Shown one piece after another: positions 10,814 through 20,110 of a stretch of 56,382 nucleotides of DNA (position 1 is the stretch's first letter; each line of letters begins with the position of its first letter). The notes under the pieces were generated by a model. The model did not search any database, was not told the origin of the DNA, and saw nothing but the letters and a program-made list of their open reading frames with translations. Source of the DNA: Burkholderiaceae bacterium (GTDB taxonomy: Bacteria > Pseudomonadota > Gammaproteobacteria > Burkholderiales > Burkholderiaceae_E); contig JAHBZV010000016.1 of the NCBI GenBank assembly GCA_019635275.1, forward strand, positions 1-56,382, written 5' to 3'. A program made the position numbers and the translations under genes.

Positions 10814-11578
10814 ATGAACGACGAACAGCTGCTGCGCTACAGCCGCCACATCCTGCTCGACGACATGGGCGTCGACGTCCAGGAGCGCCTGCTCGGCGCC
10901 ACGGCGCTGGTCGTCGGCGCGGGCGGGCTCGGGTCGCCGGCGGGGCTGTATCTCGCGGCCGCCGGTCTCGGCCGGATCCTCCTCGCCGACAACGACTCGG
11001 TCGACCTCACCAACCTTCAGCGCCAGATTCTTCATCGCCAGGACCGGGTCGGCCAGCCGAAGGCCGAATCGGGGCGGCGCTCGATGCTCGAGATCAATCC
11101 GGGCATCGAGGTCGAGGCGATCGCGCGCCGCCTCGACGGCGAGGCGCTCGCCGACGCGGTCGCGCGCGCCGACGTCGTGCTCGATTGCTGCGACAACTTC
11201 GCGACGCGGCAGGCGGTCAATCGCGCCTGCGTCGCGCTCGGCAAGCCGCTGGTGTCGGGGGCCGCGATCCGCTTCGACGGTCAGGTCGCGGTGTTCGACA
11301 CGCGACGCGACGATTCCCCCTGCTATCACTGCCTGTTTCCCGAGGGGCAGGACATCGAGGAGGTGCGCTGCGCGACGATGGGCGTATTCGCCCCGTTGAC
11401 CGGCATCGTCGGCACGATGCAGGCCGCCGAGGCGCTGAAGCTGGCCGGCGGCTTCGCCACGCCGGCCGTCGGGCGCCTGCTGATGCTCGACGCCCGAACG
11501 ATGCACTGGCACGACGTGAAAGTGCCGCGCGACCCCGAGTGCGCGGTGTGCGCAGTGCGCCCCCCGGCACCACGCTAG
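10814..11578 (+). CDS. moeB: MoeB/ThiF-family adenylyltransferase
   Basis: E1-like enzyme of 254 residues that adenylates the C-terminus of a ubiquitin-like sulfur carrier (MoaD or ThiS). The start MNDEQLLRYSRHILL is typical. The ATP loop is VVGAGGLGSPAGLYLAAAG, DNDSVDLTNLQRQILH follows, and zinc ligands sit in CYHCLF and CAVCA. RCATMGVFAPLTGIVGTMQA includes the family's conserved cysteine. There is no fused rhodanese domain. It cannot be decided from sequence alone whether it serves molybdopterin (moeB) or thiamine (thiF) synthesis; neither partner is nearby. Confidence 0.88.
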   Translation: MNDEQLLRYSRHILLDDMGVDVQERLLGATALVVGAGGLGSPAGLYLAAAGLGRILLADNDSVDLTNLQRQILHRQDRVGQPKAESGRRSMLEINPGIEVEAIARRLDGEALADAVARADVVLDCCDNFATRQAVNRACVALGKPLVSGAAIRFDGQVAVFDTRRDDSPCYHCLFPEGQDIEEVRCATMGVFAPLTGIVGTMQAAEALKLAGGFATPAVGRLLMLDARTMHWHDVKVPRDPECAVCAVRPPAPR

Positions 11579-11679
11579 GGGCCGTTCAGCCCGAGATCGT
11601 CCCCGCGTGAGCCCGAACGGCCGAGTGACTTCCGGCCGAGTCGCGGTCCGGTGCGGCGGCCGGTAAACTCGGCCGCTCC

Positions 11680-13560
11680 ATGACCCCCGACGATCCCGCC
11701 TCGATCGATCGCGACGCGCTCGCGATCCTCAATCGCGTCTTCGGCTATCCGTCGTTCCGCGGCCCGCAGCGGGACATCGTCGCGCACGTCGCCGGCGGCG
11801 GTGACGCGCTGGTGCTCATGCCCACCGGCGGCGGCAAGTCGCTGTGCTACCAGATCCCTGCACTGCTGCGCGACGGCGTCGGCGTGGTGATTTCGCCGCT
11901 GATCGCGCTGATGCAGGACCAGGTCGAGGCGCTGCGCGAGCTCGGCGTGCGCGCGGCCTTCCTCAACTCGTCGCTCGGCGCGCGCGAAGCCGCGGCGGTC
12001 GAGCGCGCCGTCGCGGCCGGCGAGATCGACCTGCTCTACGTGGCGCCCGAGCGCCTGCTCGCGCCGCGCTGCCTCGAGCTGCTCGACCACGCGAAGCTCG
12101 CGCTGTTCGCGATCGACGAGGCGCATTGCGTCTCGCAGTGGGGCCACGACTTCCGTCCCGAATACCTGCAGCTCGCCGTGCTGCACGAGCGCTGGCCCCG
12201 GGTGCCGCGCGTCGCGCTCACCGCCACTGCCGACGCCCTGACGCGCCGAGAGATCGTCACGAAGCTCGCACTGCAGTCGGCGCGCGAGTTCGTCTCCAGC
12301 TTCGACCGGCCCAACATCCGCTACCGGATCGTCGAGAAGATCGACCCGAAGCGCCAGTTGCTCGACTTCGTCGCCGGGGCACACGCCGGCGAGGCCGGCA
12401 TCGTCTATTGCGCGTCGCGCAAGAAGGTCGACGAGATCGCGCAGTGGCTGACGGCGCAGGGGGTCGCCGCGCTCCCGTACCACGCCGGGCTGGACAATGC
12501 CACGCGCAGCGCGCACCAGGCGCGATTCCTGCGCGAGGACGGCCTGGTGATGGTGGCGACGATCGCGTTCGGCATGGGCATCGACAAGCCCGACGTGCGC
12601 TTCGTCGCGCACCTCGACATGCCGAAGAGCGTCGAAGGCTACTACCAGGAAACCGGCCGCGCCGGACGCGACGGCGCGCCGGCCGAGGCGTGGATGGCCT
12701 ACGGCCTGGCCGACGTCGTCCAGCAGCGGCGCCTGATCGAGCAGTCCGAGGCCGACGACACCTACAAGCGCGTCTCGAGCGCCAAGCTCGACGCGATGCT
12801 CGGACTGGCCGAGACGATCGACTGCCGGCGCGTGCGGCTGCTCGCCTACTTCGGCGAGAGCAGCCGGCCGTGCGGCAACTGCGACAACTGCCTCGAACCC
12901 CCGGAGCCCTGGGACGCCACCGAACCGGCCCGCAAGCTGCTGTCGTGCATCTACCGGATCCGCCAGGCCAGCGGCTTCGGCTTCGGCGCGCAGCACGTCA
13001 TCGCGGTGCTGCGCGGGCACGCGAGCGACCGCGTGCGCCAGCACGGCCACGACGCGCTCAGCACGTTCGGCATCGGCGCAGACCTCTCGGAAACCGAATG
13101 GCGCGCCGTGCTGCGCCAGCTGATCGCGCAGCAGCTGGTGGCGGTCGATCACGCCCGCCACCAGGTGCTCGCGCTCACCGATTCGAGCCGCGAGCTGTTG
13201 CGCGGCGAGCGCACGCTGCGGCTGCGCCGCCCGAAGGCGGAGCCGTCCCGCCGCCCGGGACGCACCGCGCGGCGCACGCGAGGCGCGCCGGTGCCCGCCG
13301 ATGCGCCGACCGCGGCCGGCGATGCGGCCGATCCCGCGGTCGATGCGCTGTTCGAGCGACTGAGGCAATGGCGCCGCGTCACCGCGACGACGCGTGGCGT
13401 GCCACCCTACGTGATCTTCCACGACGCGACGCTGCGCGGGATCGCGCAGCGCCGGCCGGTCTCGCTCGAGGAGCTCGCTGCGGTCAGCGGCGTTGGCGAG
13501 AAGAAGCTCGACGCCTACGGCGCCGAACTCATCGACCTGATCGGCTCGGACGGCCCCTGA
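11680..13560 (+). CDS. recQ: ATP-dependent DNA helicase RecQ
   Basis: A 3'-5' helicase of 626 residues. Walker A is [16 protein letters not shown], the DEAH box is [20 protein letters not shown], and motif VI is [19 protein letters not shown] zinc-binding cluster ([17 protein letters not shown]) follows, then a winged-helix region. An Arg/Ala-rich linker (about 510-545) leads to an HRDC domain at the C-terminus ([20 protein letters not shown]). It overlaps the convergent RhlE gene by 32 nt at the 3' end. Confidence 0.97.
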   Translation: MTPDDPASIDRDALAILNRVFGYPSFRGPQRDIVAHVAGGGDALVLMPTGGGKSLCYQIPALLRDGVGVVISPLIALMQDQVEALRELGVRAAFLNSSLGAREAAAVERAVAAGEIDLLYVAPERLLAPRCLELLDHAKLALFAIDEAHCVSQWGHDFRPEYLQLAVLHERWPRVPRVALTATADALTRREIVTKLALQSAREFVSSFDRPNIRYRIVEKIDPKRQLLDFVAGAHAGEAGIVYCASRKKVDEIAQWLTAQGVAALPYHAGLDNATRSAHQARFLREDGLVMVATIAFGMGIDKPDVRFVAHLDMPKSVEGYYQETGRAGRDGAPAEAWMAYGLADVVQQRRLIEQSEADDTYKRVSSAKLDAMLGLAETIDCRRVRLLAYFGESSRPCGNCDNCLEPPEPWDATEPARKLLSCIYRIRQASGFGFGAQHVIAVLRGHASDRVRQHGHDALSTFGIGADLSETEWRAVLRQLIAQQLVAVDHARHQVLALTDSSRELLRGERTLRLRRPKAEPSRRPGRTARRTRGAPVPADAPTAAGDAADPAVDALFERLRQWRRVTATTRGVPPYVIFHDATLRGIAQRRPVSLEELAAVSGVGEKKLDAYGAELIDLIGSDGP

Positions 13561-15043
13561 AGCCGCCGACGCCGGCCGGCCGCGCCGGTGCCGCGGGCGC
13601 CGGTGCCGCCATGGCGGTCGCGGCGCGCGCAGGCTGCGCCGGCGTCACGGACCCGCGCTGCGCCGGGGCAGACGCACGCGGCGCCTGGGCGGACGCCCGC
13701 TGCGCCTGCGGCACGGAGGCGCCGCGAGCCGGCTGCGCGCCCTGGGCTGCGCCCTGGCCACGCGACGTTGCGTAGGCACCCTGCGCGCGCGGGCCCCCCT
13801 GCCTCGGACCCGCGCTGCGCGACGCGTCGCCGCGCATCGGCCGGCGCGATGGCCGCGCAGGCCGGTCGTCGACGTCCGGCTCGTTGCGCGCGTTCGGGTC
13901 GAGCTCGAAGCCGGCGATCGTCTCGCGCGGGATCTCGCGCCGGATCAGCCGCTCGATGTCGCGCAGCAGCCCGCTCTCGTCGGGGGAGACCAGCGACACG
14001 GCCTCGCCTTCGGCCCCGGCGCGGCCGGTGCGGCCGATGCGATGCACGTAGTCTTCCGGCACGTTGGGGAGGTCGAAGTTCACGACGTGCGGCAGCTCGA
14101 CGATGTCCAGGCCGCGCGCGGCGATGTCGGTGGCCACCAGCACCTGCAAGCTGCCGGACTTGAACTCGGACAAGGCGCGCGTGCGCGCGTTCTGGCTCTT
14201 GTTGCCATGGATCGCCAGCGACGGGATGCCGTCCTTCGCCAGCTGCTCGGCCAACCGGTTCGCGCCGTGCTTGGTGCGCGTGAACACCAGCACCTGGAAC
14301 CAGTTGTGCTCGCGCACCAGGTGCGACAGCAGCTCGCGCTTGCGCGCCTTGTCGACCGGCAGCACGCGCTGCCGGACCGTGTCGGCGGTCGCGTTGCGGC
14401 GCGCGACCTCGATCAGCGCCGGCTTGTTCAGCAGGCCGTCGGCCAGCGCCTTGATCTCGTCGGAGAACGTCGCCGAGAACAGCAGGTTCTGGCGCTGCGG
14501 CGGCAGCAGCTTCAGCACGCGACGGATGTCGTGGATGAAGCCCATGTCGAGCATACGATCGGCCTCGTCGAGCACCAGCACCTCGACGCCCGACAGGTCG
14601 ACCGTGCGCTGGCCGGCGTGGTCGAGCAGGCGGCCCGGGGTCGCGACCAGGATGTCGACGCCGCGACGCAGCCGGTCGATCTGCGGGTTGATGTTGACGC
14701 CGCCGAACACGACGGTCGACGAGATCTTCAGGTGCTTCGAGTAGGCGACGACGCTTTCCTCGACCTGCGCCGCGAGCTCGCGAGTGGGCGTGAGGATCAG
14801 CACGCGAATCGGGCGCGCGCCGCCTGCGGCCGGCTTGCGCGGCGGCGTCGTCGACAGGCGCTGCAGGATCGGCAGCACGAAGCCGGCAGTCTTGCCGGTG
14901 CCGGTCTGCGCGCCGGCGAGCAGGTCGCCGCCCGACAGCACGGCCGGAATGGCTTTCGCCTGGATGGGGGTGGGGGAATCGTAGCCGCGTTCGGTGACGG
15001 CACGCACGAGGGCTTCGGACAAGCCCAGGGAAGCAAAGGACAT
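13529..15043 (-). CDS. rhlE: DEAD-box RNA helicase, RhlE type
   Basis: A 504-residue helicase: Q-motif region [15 protein letters not shown], Walker [23 protein letters not shown] box [19 protein letters not shown] motif [14 protein letters not shown], and motif [17 protein letters not shown]. After about residue 385 a low-complexity Arg/Ala/Gln/Pro tail binds RNA nonspecifically in related proteins. The ATG at 15043 (MSFASLG) is preferred to a GTG/ATG extension 16 codons longer; ggag lies 6 nt upstream. The 3' end overlaps recQ. Confidence 0.93.
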   Translation of the reverse strand: MSFASLGLSEALVRAVTERGYDSPTPIQAKAIPAVLSGGDLLAGAQTGTGKTAGFVLPILQRLSTTPPRKPAAGGARPIRVLILTPTRELAAQVEESVVAYSKHLKISSTVVFGGVNINPQIDRLRRGVDILVATPGRLLDHAGQRTVDLSGVEVLVLDEADRMLDMGFIHDIRRVLKLLPPQRQNLLFSATFSDEIKALADGLLNKPALIEVARRNATADTVRQRVLPVDKARKRELLSHLVREHNWFQVLVFTRTKHGANRLAEQLAKDGIPSLAIHGNKSQNARTRALSEFKSGSLQVLVATDIAARGLDIVELPHVVNFDLPNVPEDYVHRIGRTGRAGAEGEAVSLVSPDESGLLRDIERLIRREIPRETIAGFELDPNARNEPDVDDRPARPSRRPMRGDASRSAGPRQGGPRAQGAYATSRGQGAAQGAQPARGASVPQAQRASAQAPRASAPAQRGSVTPAQPARAATAMAAPAPAAPARPAGVGGFRGRPSRSGR

Positions 15044-15304
15044 GAGACTCCAGCGACATCGGCCTCGGTCACCGCAGCGCGAGCGCGCCACCGGTTGCGA
15101 CGCCAGTCGCGGGCAGACGAATCAGGGTTAGGGCCTTCTGGAACGGCAGGTGCCGTGAAGACGCGGCGAAGAGACTGGCTGTCGACACCGCTGCGCGGCA
15201 CCGATTCGATGCCGCACTGCAGCATGATAACCGAAAGCGCGGCGCCGCGCAGGCCCGGCGCCCGCAGCGGCGCAGTCGGGCCGACCGGCGGAGGCCGAAT
15301 CGGG
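15044..15304 (-). promoter_or_regulatory. Gene-free stretch; possible long leader of rhlE
   Basis: There is no ORF of note here. On the minus strand TATCAT (15224-15229) resembles a -10, which would give a leader of about 175 nt before rhlE. A short perfect hairpin, acggca/tgccgt, lies within it. Long leaders are common for autoregulated DEAD-box helicase mRNAs, but no -35 was found. Confidence 0.3.
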
Positions 15305-15490
15305 TCAGCCGTGTCCCAGGAGCTGCCGGATCAGCGCGAACGTCACCAGCGCCATCGCGAGCAGCAGCGCGAAGAACACCAGCGAGCGCTGCTCGAAGCG
15401 TCGCCCCGCCCTGCGCTCGAGCGCATCGAGCAGCCGGTCGGCCGCCAGGTAGAGCACTGCCGCCGTGATGACGAAATAGACGAGGTCCAT
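15305..15490 (-). CDS. Small two-helix membrane protein
   Basis: A 61-residue protein starting MDLVYFVITAAVLYLAADR, with a short basic loop (ERRAGRRFEQRS) and a second helix (LVFFALLLAMALVTFALI). The predicted topology is two membrane spans with a charged loop. I do not recognise a named family. The ATG at 15490 was chosen because the longer ORF would start inside the terminator hairpin just upstream. The Shine-Dalgarno sequence is weak. Confidence 0.6.
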   Translation of the reverse strand: MDLVYFVITAAVLYLAADRLLDALERRAGRRFEQRSLVFFALLLAMALVTFALIRQLLGHG

Positions 15491-15518
15491 GCCGGGAACC
15501 CTACGCGATCGACGGACG

Positions 15519-15547
15519 AAAAAAAACCCGGGCATCGCTGCCCGGGT
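15519..15547 (-). terminator. Strong rho-independent terminator
   Basis: On the minus strand acccgggc (15547-15540) pairs with gcccgggt (15533-15526) around a 6-nt loop, followed by eight consecutive T (15526-15519). It is the clearest intrinsic terminator in the window. It ends both read-through from slmA and the small RNA described here. Confidence 0.9.
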
Positions 15548-15580
15548 GGAATCCACCAAAGGAGGAGGTGGAGGAGACAG
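15519..15580 (-). ncRNA. Small RNA with CU-rich anti-Shine-Dalgarno loop, downstream of slmA
   Basis: The predicted transcript is about 60 nt. Its first hairpin has stem tccacc/ggtgga enclosing the loop tcctccttt, and a second CU-rich tract, tctcctcc, lies 5' of it. The second hairpin is the terminator. The loop is complementary to the AGGAGG Shine-Dalgarno consensus, so the RNA could mask ribosome-binding sites. From memory, the Burkholderia cenocepacia small RNA NcS27 also lies downstream of slmA and carries such a motif, so this is probably its homologue. The 5' end is inferred from the promoter and not measured. Confidence 0.7.
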
Positions 15581-15585
15581 ATACG

Positions 15586-15614
15586 ACTGTAGCAGAATGC
15601 ATGCTGCAATGCAA
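15586..15614 (-). promoter_or_regulatory. Promoter of the slmA-downstream small RNA
   Basis: On the minus strand TTGCAT (15609-15614) and TACAGT (15586-15591) are separated by exactly 17 nt. The predicted start site is at about 15580, immediately before the CU-rich sequence. Confidence 0.65.
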
Positions 15615-15660
15615 CATGGCGGTCGGCCGCAGTCGCCTGCCCGCTCCGCAACGTGCCCGA

Positions 15661-16269
15661 TCAGGCAATCAGGAACGGCGCCTGCTGGTCGAACAGTTCG
15701 CCCGGGGAGCGGCGGAAACCGCTCTTGGCGAAACGCAGCCAGCGCCCGAGCACGTAGGCGAGCACGATGCCGGCGCGCGCCGCGGCGTCGGTCTCCTGGG
15801 GCAGGCGCCCCTGCGCGACCGTCACGCGGAAGGCCTGCTTCAGCGAGGCCTCGATGCGGTCGATCAACTGGTTGATGCGGTCCTGCAGGCGGTCGTCTTC
15901 GGTGACCAGCGCGTCGCCGATCAGCACGCGGGTCATGCCGGGGTTCTTCTCGGCGAACGACAGCAGCATCGCGACGATGTCGCGCAACTGGCGCAATCCG
16001 TCTTCCTGCTGCGTGGTGATCTGGTTGATCAGGCCGAAGATCGTCGACTCGATGAATTCGATCAGGCCTTCGAACATCTGCGCCTTGCTCGCGAAGTGGC
16101 GATACAGCGCCGCTTCCGAAACCTGCAGCCGGCCTGCGAGCGCTGCCGTGGTGACGCGATCGCCACCGGGCTCCTGGAGCATCGCGGCGAGCGTCTGGAG
16201 GATCTGCAGTCGTCGTTCGCCGGGTTTCGGTCGAGCGGGCTTCGGCGCGGGCGTCGTCTGATCGTTCAT
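15661..16269 (-). CDS. slmA: Nucleoid occlusion factor SlmA (TetR family)
   Basis: A 202-residue TetR-like protein that binds chromosomal sites and blocks FtsZ ring assembly over the nucleoid. The HTH is at about 40-62 (LAGRLQVSEAALYRHFASKA), followed by FEGLIEFIESTIFGLINQI, typical of SlmA. The N-terminal tail is Pro/Lys-rich. The ATG at 16269 overlaps the stop of the upstream HAD gene (ATGA). It belongs to an argB-HAD-slmA order common in Burkholderiales. Confidence 0.94.
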   Translation of the reverse strand: MNDQTTPAPKPARPKPGERRLQILQTLAAMLQEPGGDRVTTAALAGRLQVSEAALYRHFASKAQMFEGLIEFIESTIFGLINQITTQQEDGLRQLRDIVAMLLSFAEKNPGMTRVLIGDALVTEDDRLQDRINQLIDRIEASLKQAFRVTVAQGRLPQETDAAARAGIVLAYVLGRWLRFAKSGFRRSPGELFDQQAPFLIA

Positions 16270-16964
16270 CTCGTTATCGTCGCGGATCGAAGGGCCTTGC
16301 GCGGCAGGTGCGCGACCGATTGTACTTGAACGTCCACGCGCCGAGACGGTCCGGCGCGTGTACGGCGCGATGGATGGTGCGAACGGTGGCTGATGCCCGT
16401 CACGAGTACGGTTCGCAGACCGACGTGGCGCGCGCCGGCGAGGTTGGCCACCGAATCCTCGACGAGGACGCAGCGCGCCGCCGGCACGCGCAGGCGTGCG
16501 ACGAGCCGGCGCAGCATCGGCCTGGACGGTTTCGGCTGCAGGCGCCCCGCGAACGACATCGCCTCGATCGAGACGATCGACTCGATGTGCGCCCAGATGC
16601 CCAGCGCGCGCACGACCTGCGATGCGTAGTGCAGCGGCGCGTTCGTCACCACGATGCGCCGCCCGGACAGCCTGCGCAACGCGTGGACGAGGCGCATGTC
16701 GCGCTTGACGATCAGGGCGATGTCCGGGAACGGGTGCGTCTCGCGCAGGAAGTGGTGCGGATCGGTGCCGTGGTGGCGGATCATTCCGAGCAGTGTCGCG
16801 CCGTATCGGCGCCAGTACTGCATCCGCAGCGCGTTCGCTTCCTCGTGCCCGAGCGCCAGCTCGCGGGCGAGGTAGTCGGTCATCGCGCGATTGATGCGCG
16901 GGAACACGACCGGCATCGCGTCGTGCAGCGTGTTGTCGAGGTCGAGCAGCCAGACGCGCGTCAT
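16266..16964 (-). CDS. HAD-family pyrimidine 5'-nucleotidase
   Basis: A 232-residue haloacid-dehalogenase phosphatase with nucleophile motif WLLDLDNTLHDAMP (Asp8 and Asp10), motif II VVTNAPLHYA, and motifs III and IV in KPSRPMLRRL and LVEDSVANLAGA. The similarity is to the SDT1/YjjG-like pyrimidine 5'-nucleotidases; the substrate is inferred. The gene starts 57 nt after argB ends and overlaps slmA by 4 nt, so the three are probably one operon. Confidence 0.87.
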   Translation of the reverse strand: MTRVWLLDLDNTLHDAMPVVFPRINRAMTDYLARELALGHEEANALRMQYWRRYGATLLGMIRHHGTDPHHFLRETHPFPDIALIVKRDMRLVHALRRLSGRRIVVTNAPLHYASQVVRALGIWAHIESIVSIEAMSFAGRLQPKPSRPMLRRLVARLRVPAARCVLVEDSVANLAGARHVGLRTVLVTGISHRSHHPSRRTRAGPSRRVDVQVQSVAHLPRKALRSATITR

Positions 16965-17021
16965 GGGGTCACGGCCCGATGCGCCCCGGCGCCCGCCCTC
17001 GGCTCTTTCCGGAAAGTGAGG

Positions 17022-18017
<996 letters not shown>

Positions 18018-18112
18018 CTAACCGAGGCCCGCGCGCGGGCCGGGCCGCTCGGCGCCGCTTTACCGCGCCGCGACTTCGTGCTGTGATCGACGCGTCCGAC
18101 CGGAGATCGACG

Positions 18113-18889
18113 ATGTACCGATGGCTGTTCATGCTCCTCCTCGCGGCGCCGCTGGCGGTCGCCGCGCAGGCACTCGAGAAGCGCACGCTGCGCCATGCGG
18201 GCGTCGAAGTGCCGGTCGAGGTCGCCAGGCCGGCGGGCCGCGGGCCGTGGCCGCCGGTGCTCTACATCCACGCCAAGCGCGGTTTCGAGGACGTCGACCG
18301 CGAGCACATGCGCGCGCTCGCCCGCGACGGGTTCCTCGTCCTGGCGCCCGACTGGCTGAGCGGCAACATGATCGCGAACTGGCCCGACCGCCACCATCCC
18401 GAAACCGAGGCCGACGTCGAGGCCGGCCTGGACGCGCTGCTTGCCGACCCCGATGCCTGCAGGACCGCAGCCGGCATCGTCGCGAAGTCGCGCGGCCCTT
18501 ACTTCGCCATCCGCATCGCCGCGAAACGGCCTTCCGACGTGGCGGCGATCGTCTCCTACTACGGGCATTTCCAGGATCCCAACGCGCCTGAACCGCAGCA
18601 ACTCTTTTCCACGGCGCCCGAGATGCGCACGGTCGTCGCCCCGACGCTGATGCTGATCGGCGACGCCGACTACGAGTTGCGCCGTTTCGTCAACGGACGC
18701 GCGTTCTACACGCTGTGGGAACGCGGCGTGCCGGTCGAGATGCAGATGTACCCGATGGCGCGGCGCGCCTTCGACTTCCGCGCCGACCAGAGTCCCGAGG
18801 AGAAGGTTGCCGCGCGACATGCCGCGCTGCGCGAGCGCGAATGGCTGCGCCGGCACATGAGGCTCGACGCGCGGGGACGCTGTGCCTGA
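18113..18889 (+). CDS. Exported dienelactone-hydrolase-like protein with altered catalytic residues
   Basis: A 258-residue alpha/beta-hydrolase-like protein with a signal peptide (MYRWLFMLLLAAPLAVAAQA). The fold of the dienelactone hydrolase family is visible: VLYIHAKRGFEDVDREHMRA, GFLVLAPDWLSGNMIANWP, VAAIVSYYGHFQD and LMLIGDADYELRRF. The nucleophile elbow, normally GxCxGG, reads AKSRGP with Ser126. The usual catalytic His position reads ARRAF with Arg218. It may be inactive or use other residues. It overlaps the next gene by 8 nt, pointing to co-transcription with the CWC protein and LysR ahead of the protocatechuate genes. The function is unknown. Confidence 0.75.
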   Translation: MYRWLFMLLLAAPLAVAAQALEKRTLRHAGVEVPVEVARPAGRGPWPPVLYIHAKRGFEDVDREHMRALARDGFLVLAPDWLSGNMIANWPDRHHPETEADVEAGLDALLADPDACRTAAGIVAKSRGPYFAIRIAAKRPSDVAAIVSYYGHFQDPNAPEPQQLFSTAPEMRTVVAPTLMLIGDADYELRRFVNGRAFYTLWERGVPVEMQMYPMARRAFDFRADQSPEEKVAARHAALREREWLRRHMRLDARGRCA

Positions 18890-19100
18890 AGCAGGGGCGC
18901 GGCCCGCCGACAACTGCCCGCGCTGCGGCGCCTCGTTCGAATGCGGGATCGCCAGCGGGCGGTGCTGGTGCGCTCGACTGCCGCCGCTGCCGGCGCTGCC
19001 GGTGCACGCGCAGCCTTCGTGCCTGTGCCCGGCCTGCTTGCGCGAACTGACGCTTCGCGAGCGGCCAGGCGGCCGCGGGCAGGACGGACCGCGCCGATGA
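18882..19100 (+). CDS. Small cysteine-rich CWC family protein
   Basis: A 72-residue protein with a GTG start inside the 3' end of the preceding gene. It has the cysteine-rich CWC pattern: NCPRCGASFECGI, then CWCARLPPLPAL, then SCLCPACLRELT. It probably binds zinc or another metal through CxxC pairs; no function is established to my knowledge. Its stop overlaps the LysR start (ATGA), indicating coupled translation. Confidence 0.82.
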   Translation: MPEAGARPADNCPRCGASFECGIASGRCWCARLPPLPALPVHAQPSCLCPACLRELTLRERPGGRGQDGPRR

Positions 19101-20035
19101 ACCTCAAGCAGCTGGAGTACTTCGTCCACGTCGCCGAGCTGGGCAGCTTCAGCAAGGCGGCGCTGGTGCTCGACGTGGCCCAGCCGGCGCTGAGCCGGCA
19201 GGTGCGCGCGCTCGAGACCGACCTGCGCGAGACGCTGCTGCTGCGAAACGGCCGCGGCGTGCGGCTGACCGAGGCGGGCAGGCGGCTGTTCGAGCACAGC
19301 GTCGGCATCCTTCAGATGGTGTCTCGCGCACGCGAGGACATGGGCGCGAGCCGCGACGAGCCGGTCGGGCGGATCGTGGTCGGACTGCCTCCGAGCATGG
19401 GACGCCAGCTCACGCTTCCGCTGATCGATGGGTTTCGCCAGCAACTGCCCCGCGCGCGACTGGCGATCGTCGAAGGACTGTCTGCGCACATCACCGAATG
19501 GATCGTTACCGGGCGCGTCGACCTCGGCCTCGTGCACAACCCGGAGGCCGCCCCTGCGCTCGAGATCACCCCGATCCTCGATGAGGCGCTGTGCCTGGTG
19601 CAGCCCGCGTCGGCCCGGCGCGGGCGCAGCCGCGGCGGGCGCGCCCCGCTGCCGCTGCGCGAGCTGCCGGGCTTTCCGCTGATCGTGCCGGATCGCACGC
19701 ACGCGATCCGCAGGCTGCTGGAAACGCAGGCCATGCTGGCCGGGCTCGAGCTCGACATCGCCTGGGAAGTCGCGAGCGTGCCCTCGATCGTCGACCTGGT
19801 CTGCGCCGGCTACGGATACGCAGTGCTGTCGGCCGGCGCGGTCGCGGCGTCCGGGCGCTCGGGCGAGCTCGCCGTGAGGCCGCTGGTCGAGCCGCAGCTG
19901 AGCAGCGTGCTGTGCCTGGCGACCTCGGCGCACAGGCGGCCGACGCCGCTGGCGCGCCACGCGTCGCGGCTGCTGCGCGAGCTGGTCGAGGCGCTGCCGA
20001 TGCCGCGGATCGCCATGCCGGTACGGCATAGCTGA
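19097..20035 (+). CDS. LysR-type regulator of the protocatechuate cluster
   Basis: A 312-residue LysR regulator. The winged-helix N-terminus is MNLKQLEYFVHVAELGSFSK, then AALVLDVAQPALSRQVRALE. The periplasmic-binding-like effector domain begins near residue 90 (GRIVVGLPPSMGR). It lies on the same strand, 75 nt before the tautomerase gene. Most LysR genes are transcribed away from their target. By position it should control the lig/pmd genes, with protocatechuate or a ring-cleavage intermediate as the likely effector; that is inference. Confidence 0.88.
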   Translation: MNLKQLEYFVHVAELGSFSKAALVLDVAQPALSRQVRALETDLRETLLLRNGRGVRLTEAGRRLFEHSVGILQMVSRAREDMGASRDEPVGRIVVGLPPSMGRQLTLPLIDGFRQQLPRARLAIVEGLSAHITEWIVTGRVDLGLVHNPEAAPALEITPILDEALCLVQPASARRGRSRGGRAPLPLRELPGFPLIVPDRTHAIRRLLETQAMLAGLELDIAWEVASVPSIVDLVCAGYGYAVLSAGAVAASGRSGELAVRPLVEPQLSSVLCLATSAHRRPTPLARHASRLLRELVEALPMPRIAMPVRHS

Positions 20036-20110
20036 TATCGACCGGCCTTGCTGAAACCGGCAGGTCCGCATGCGAGAATCGCGGATCCCGACCGGTTCCA
20101 GAGCCGACCC

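Noticed and set aside
16969-17021. Palindrome tttccggaaa downstream of argB as a terminator
   Set aside because: The stem is only 5-6 bp without a T-run, and the genes on either side are probably co-transcribed.
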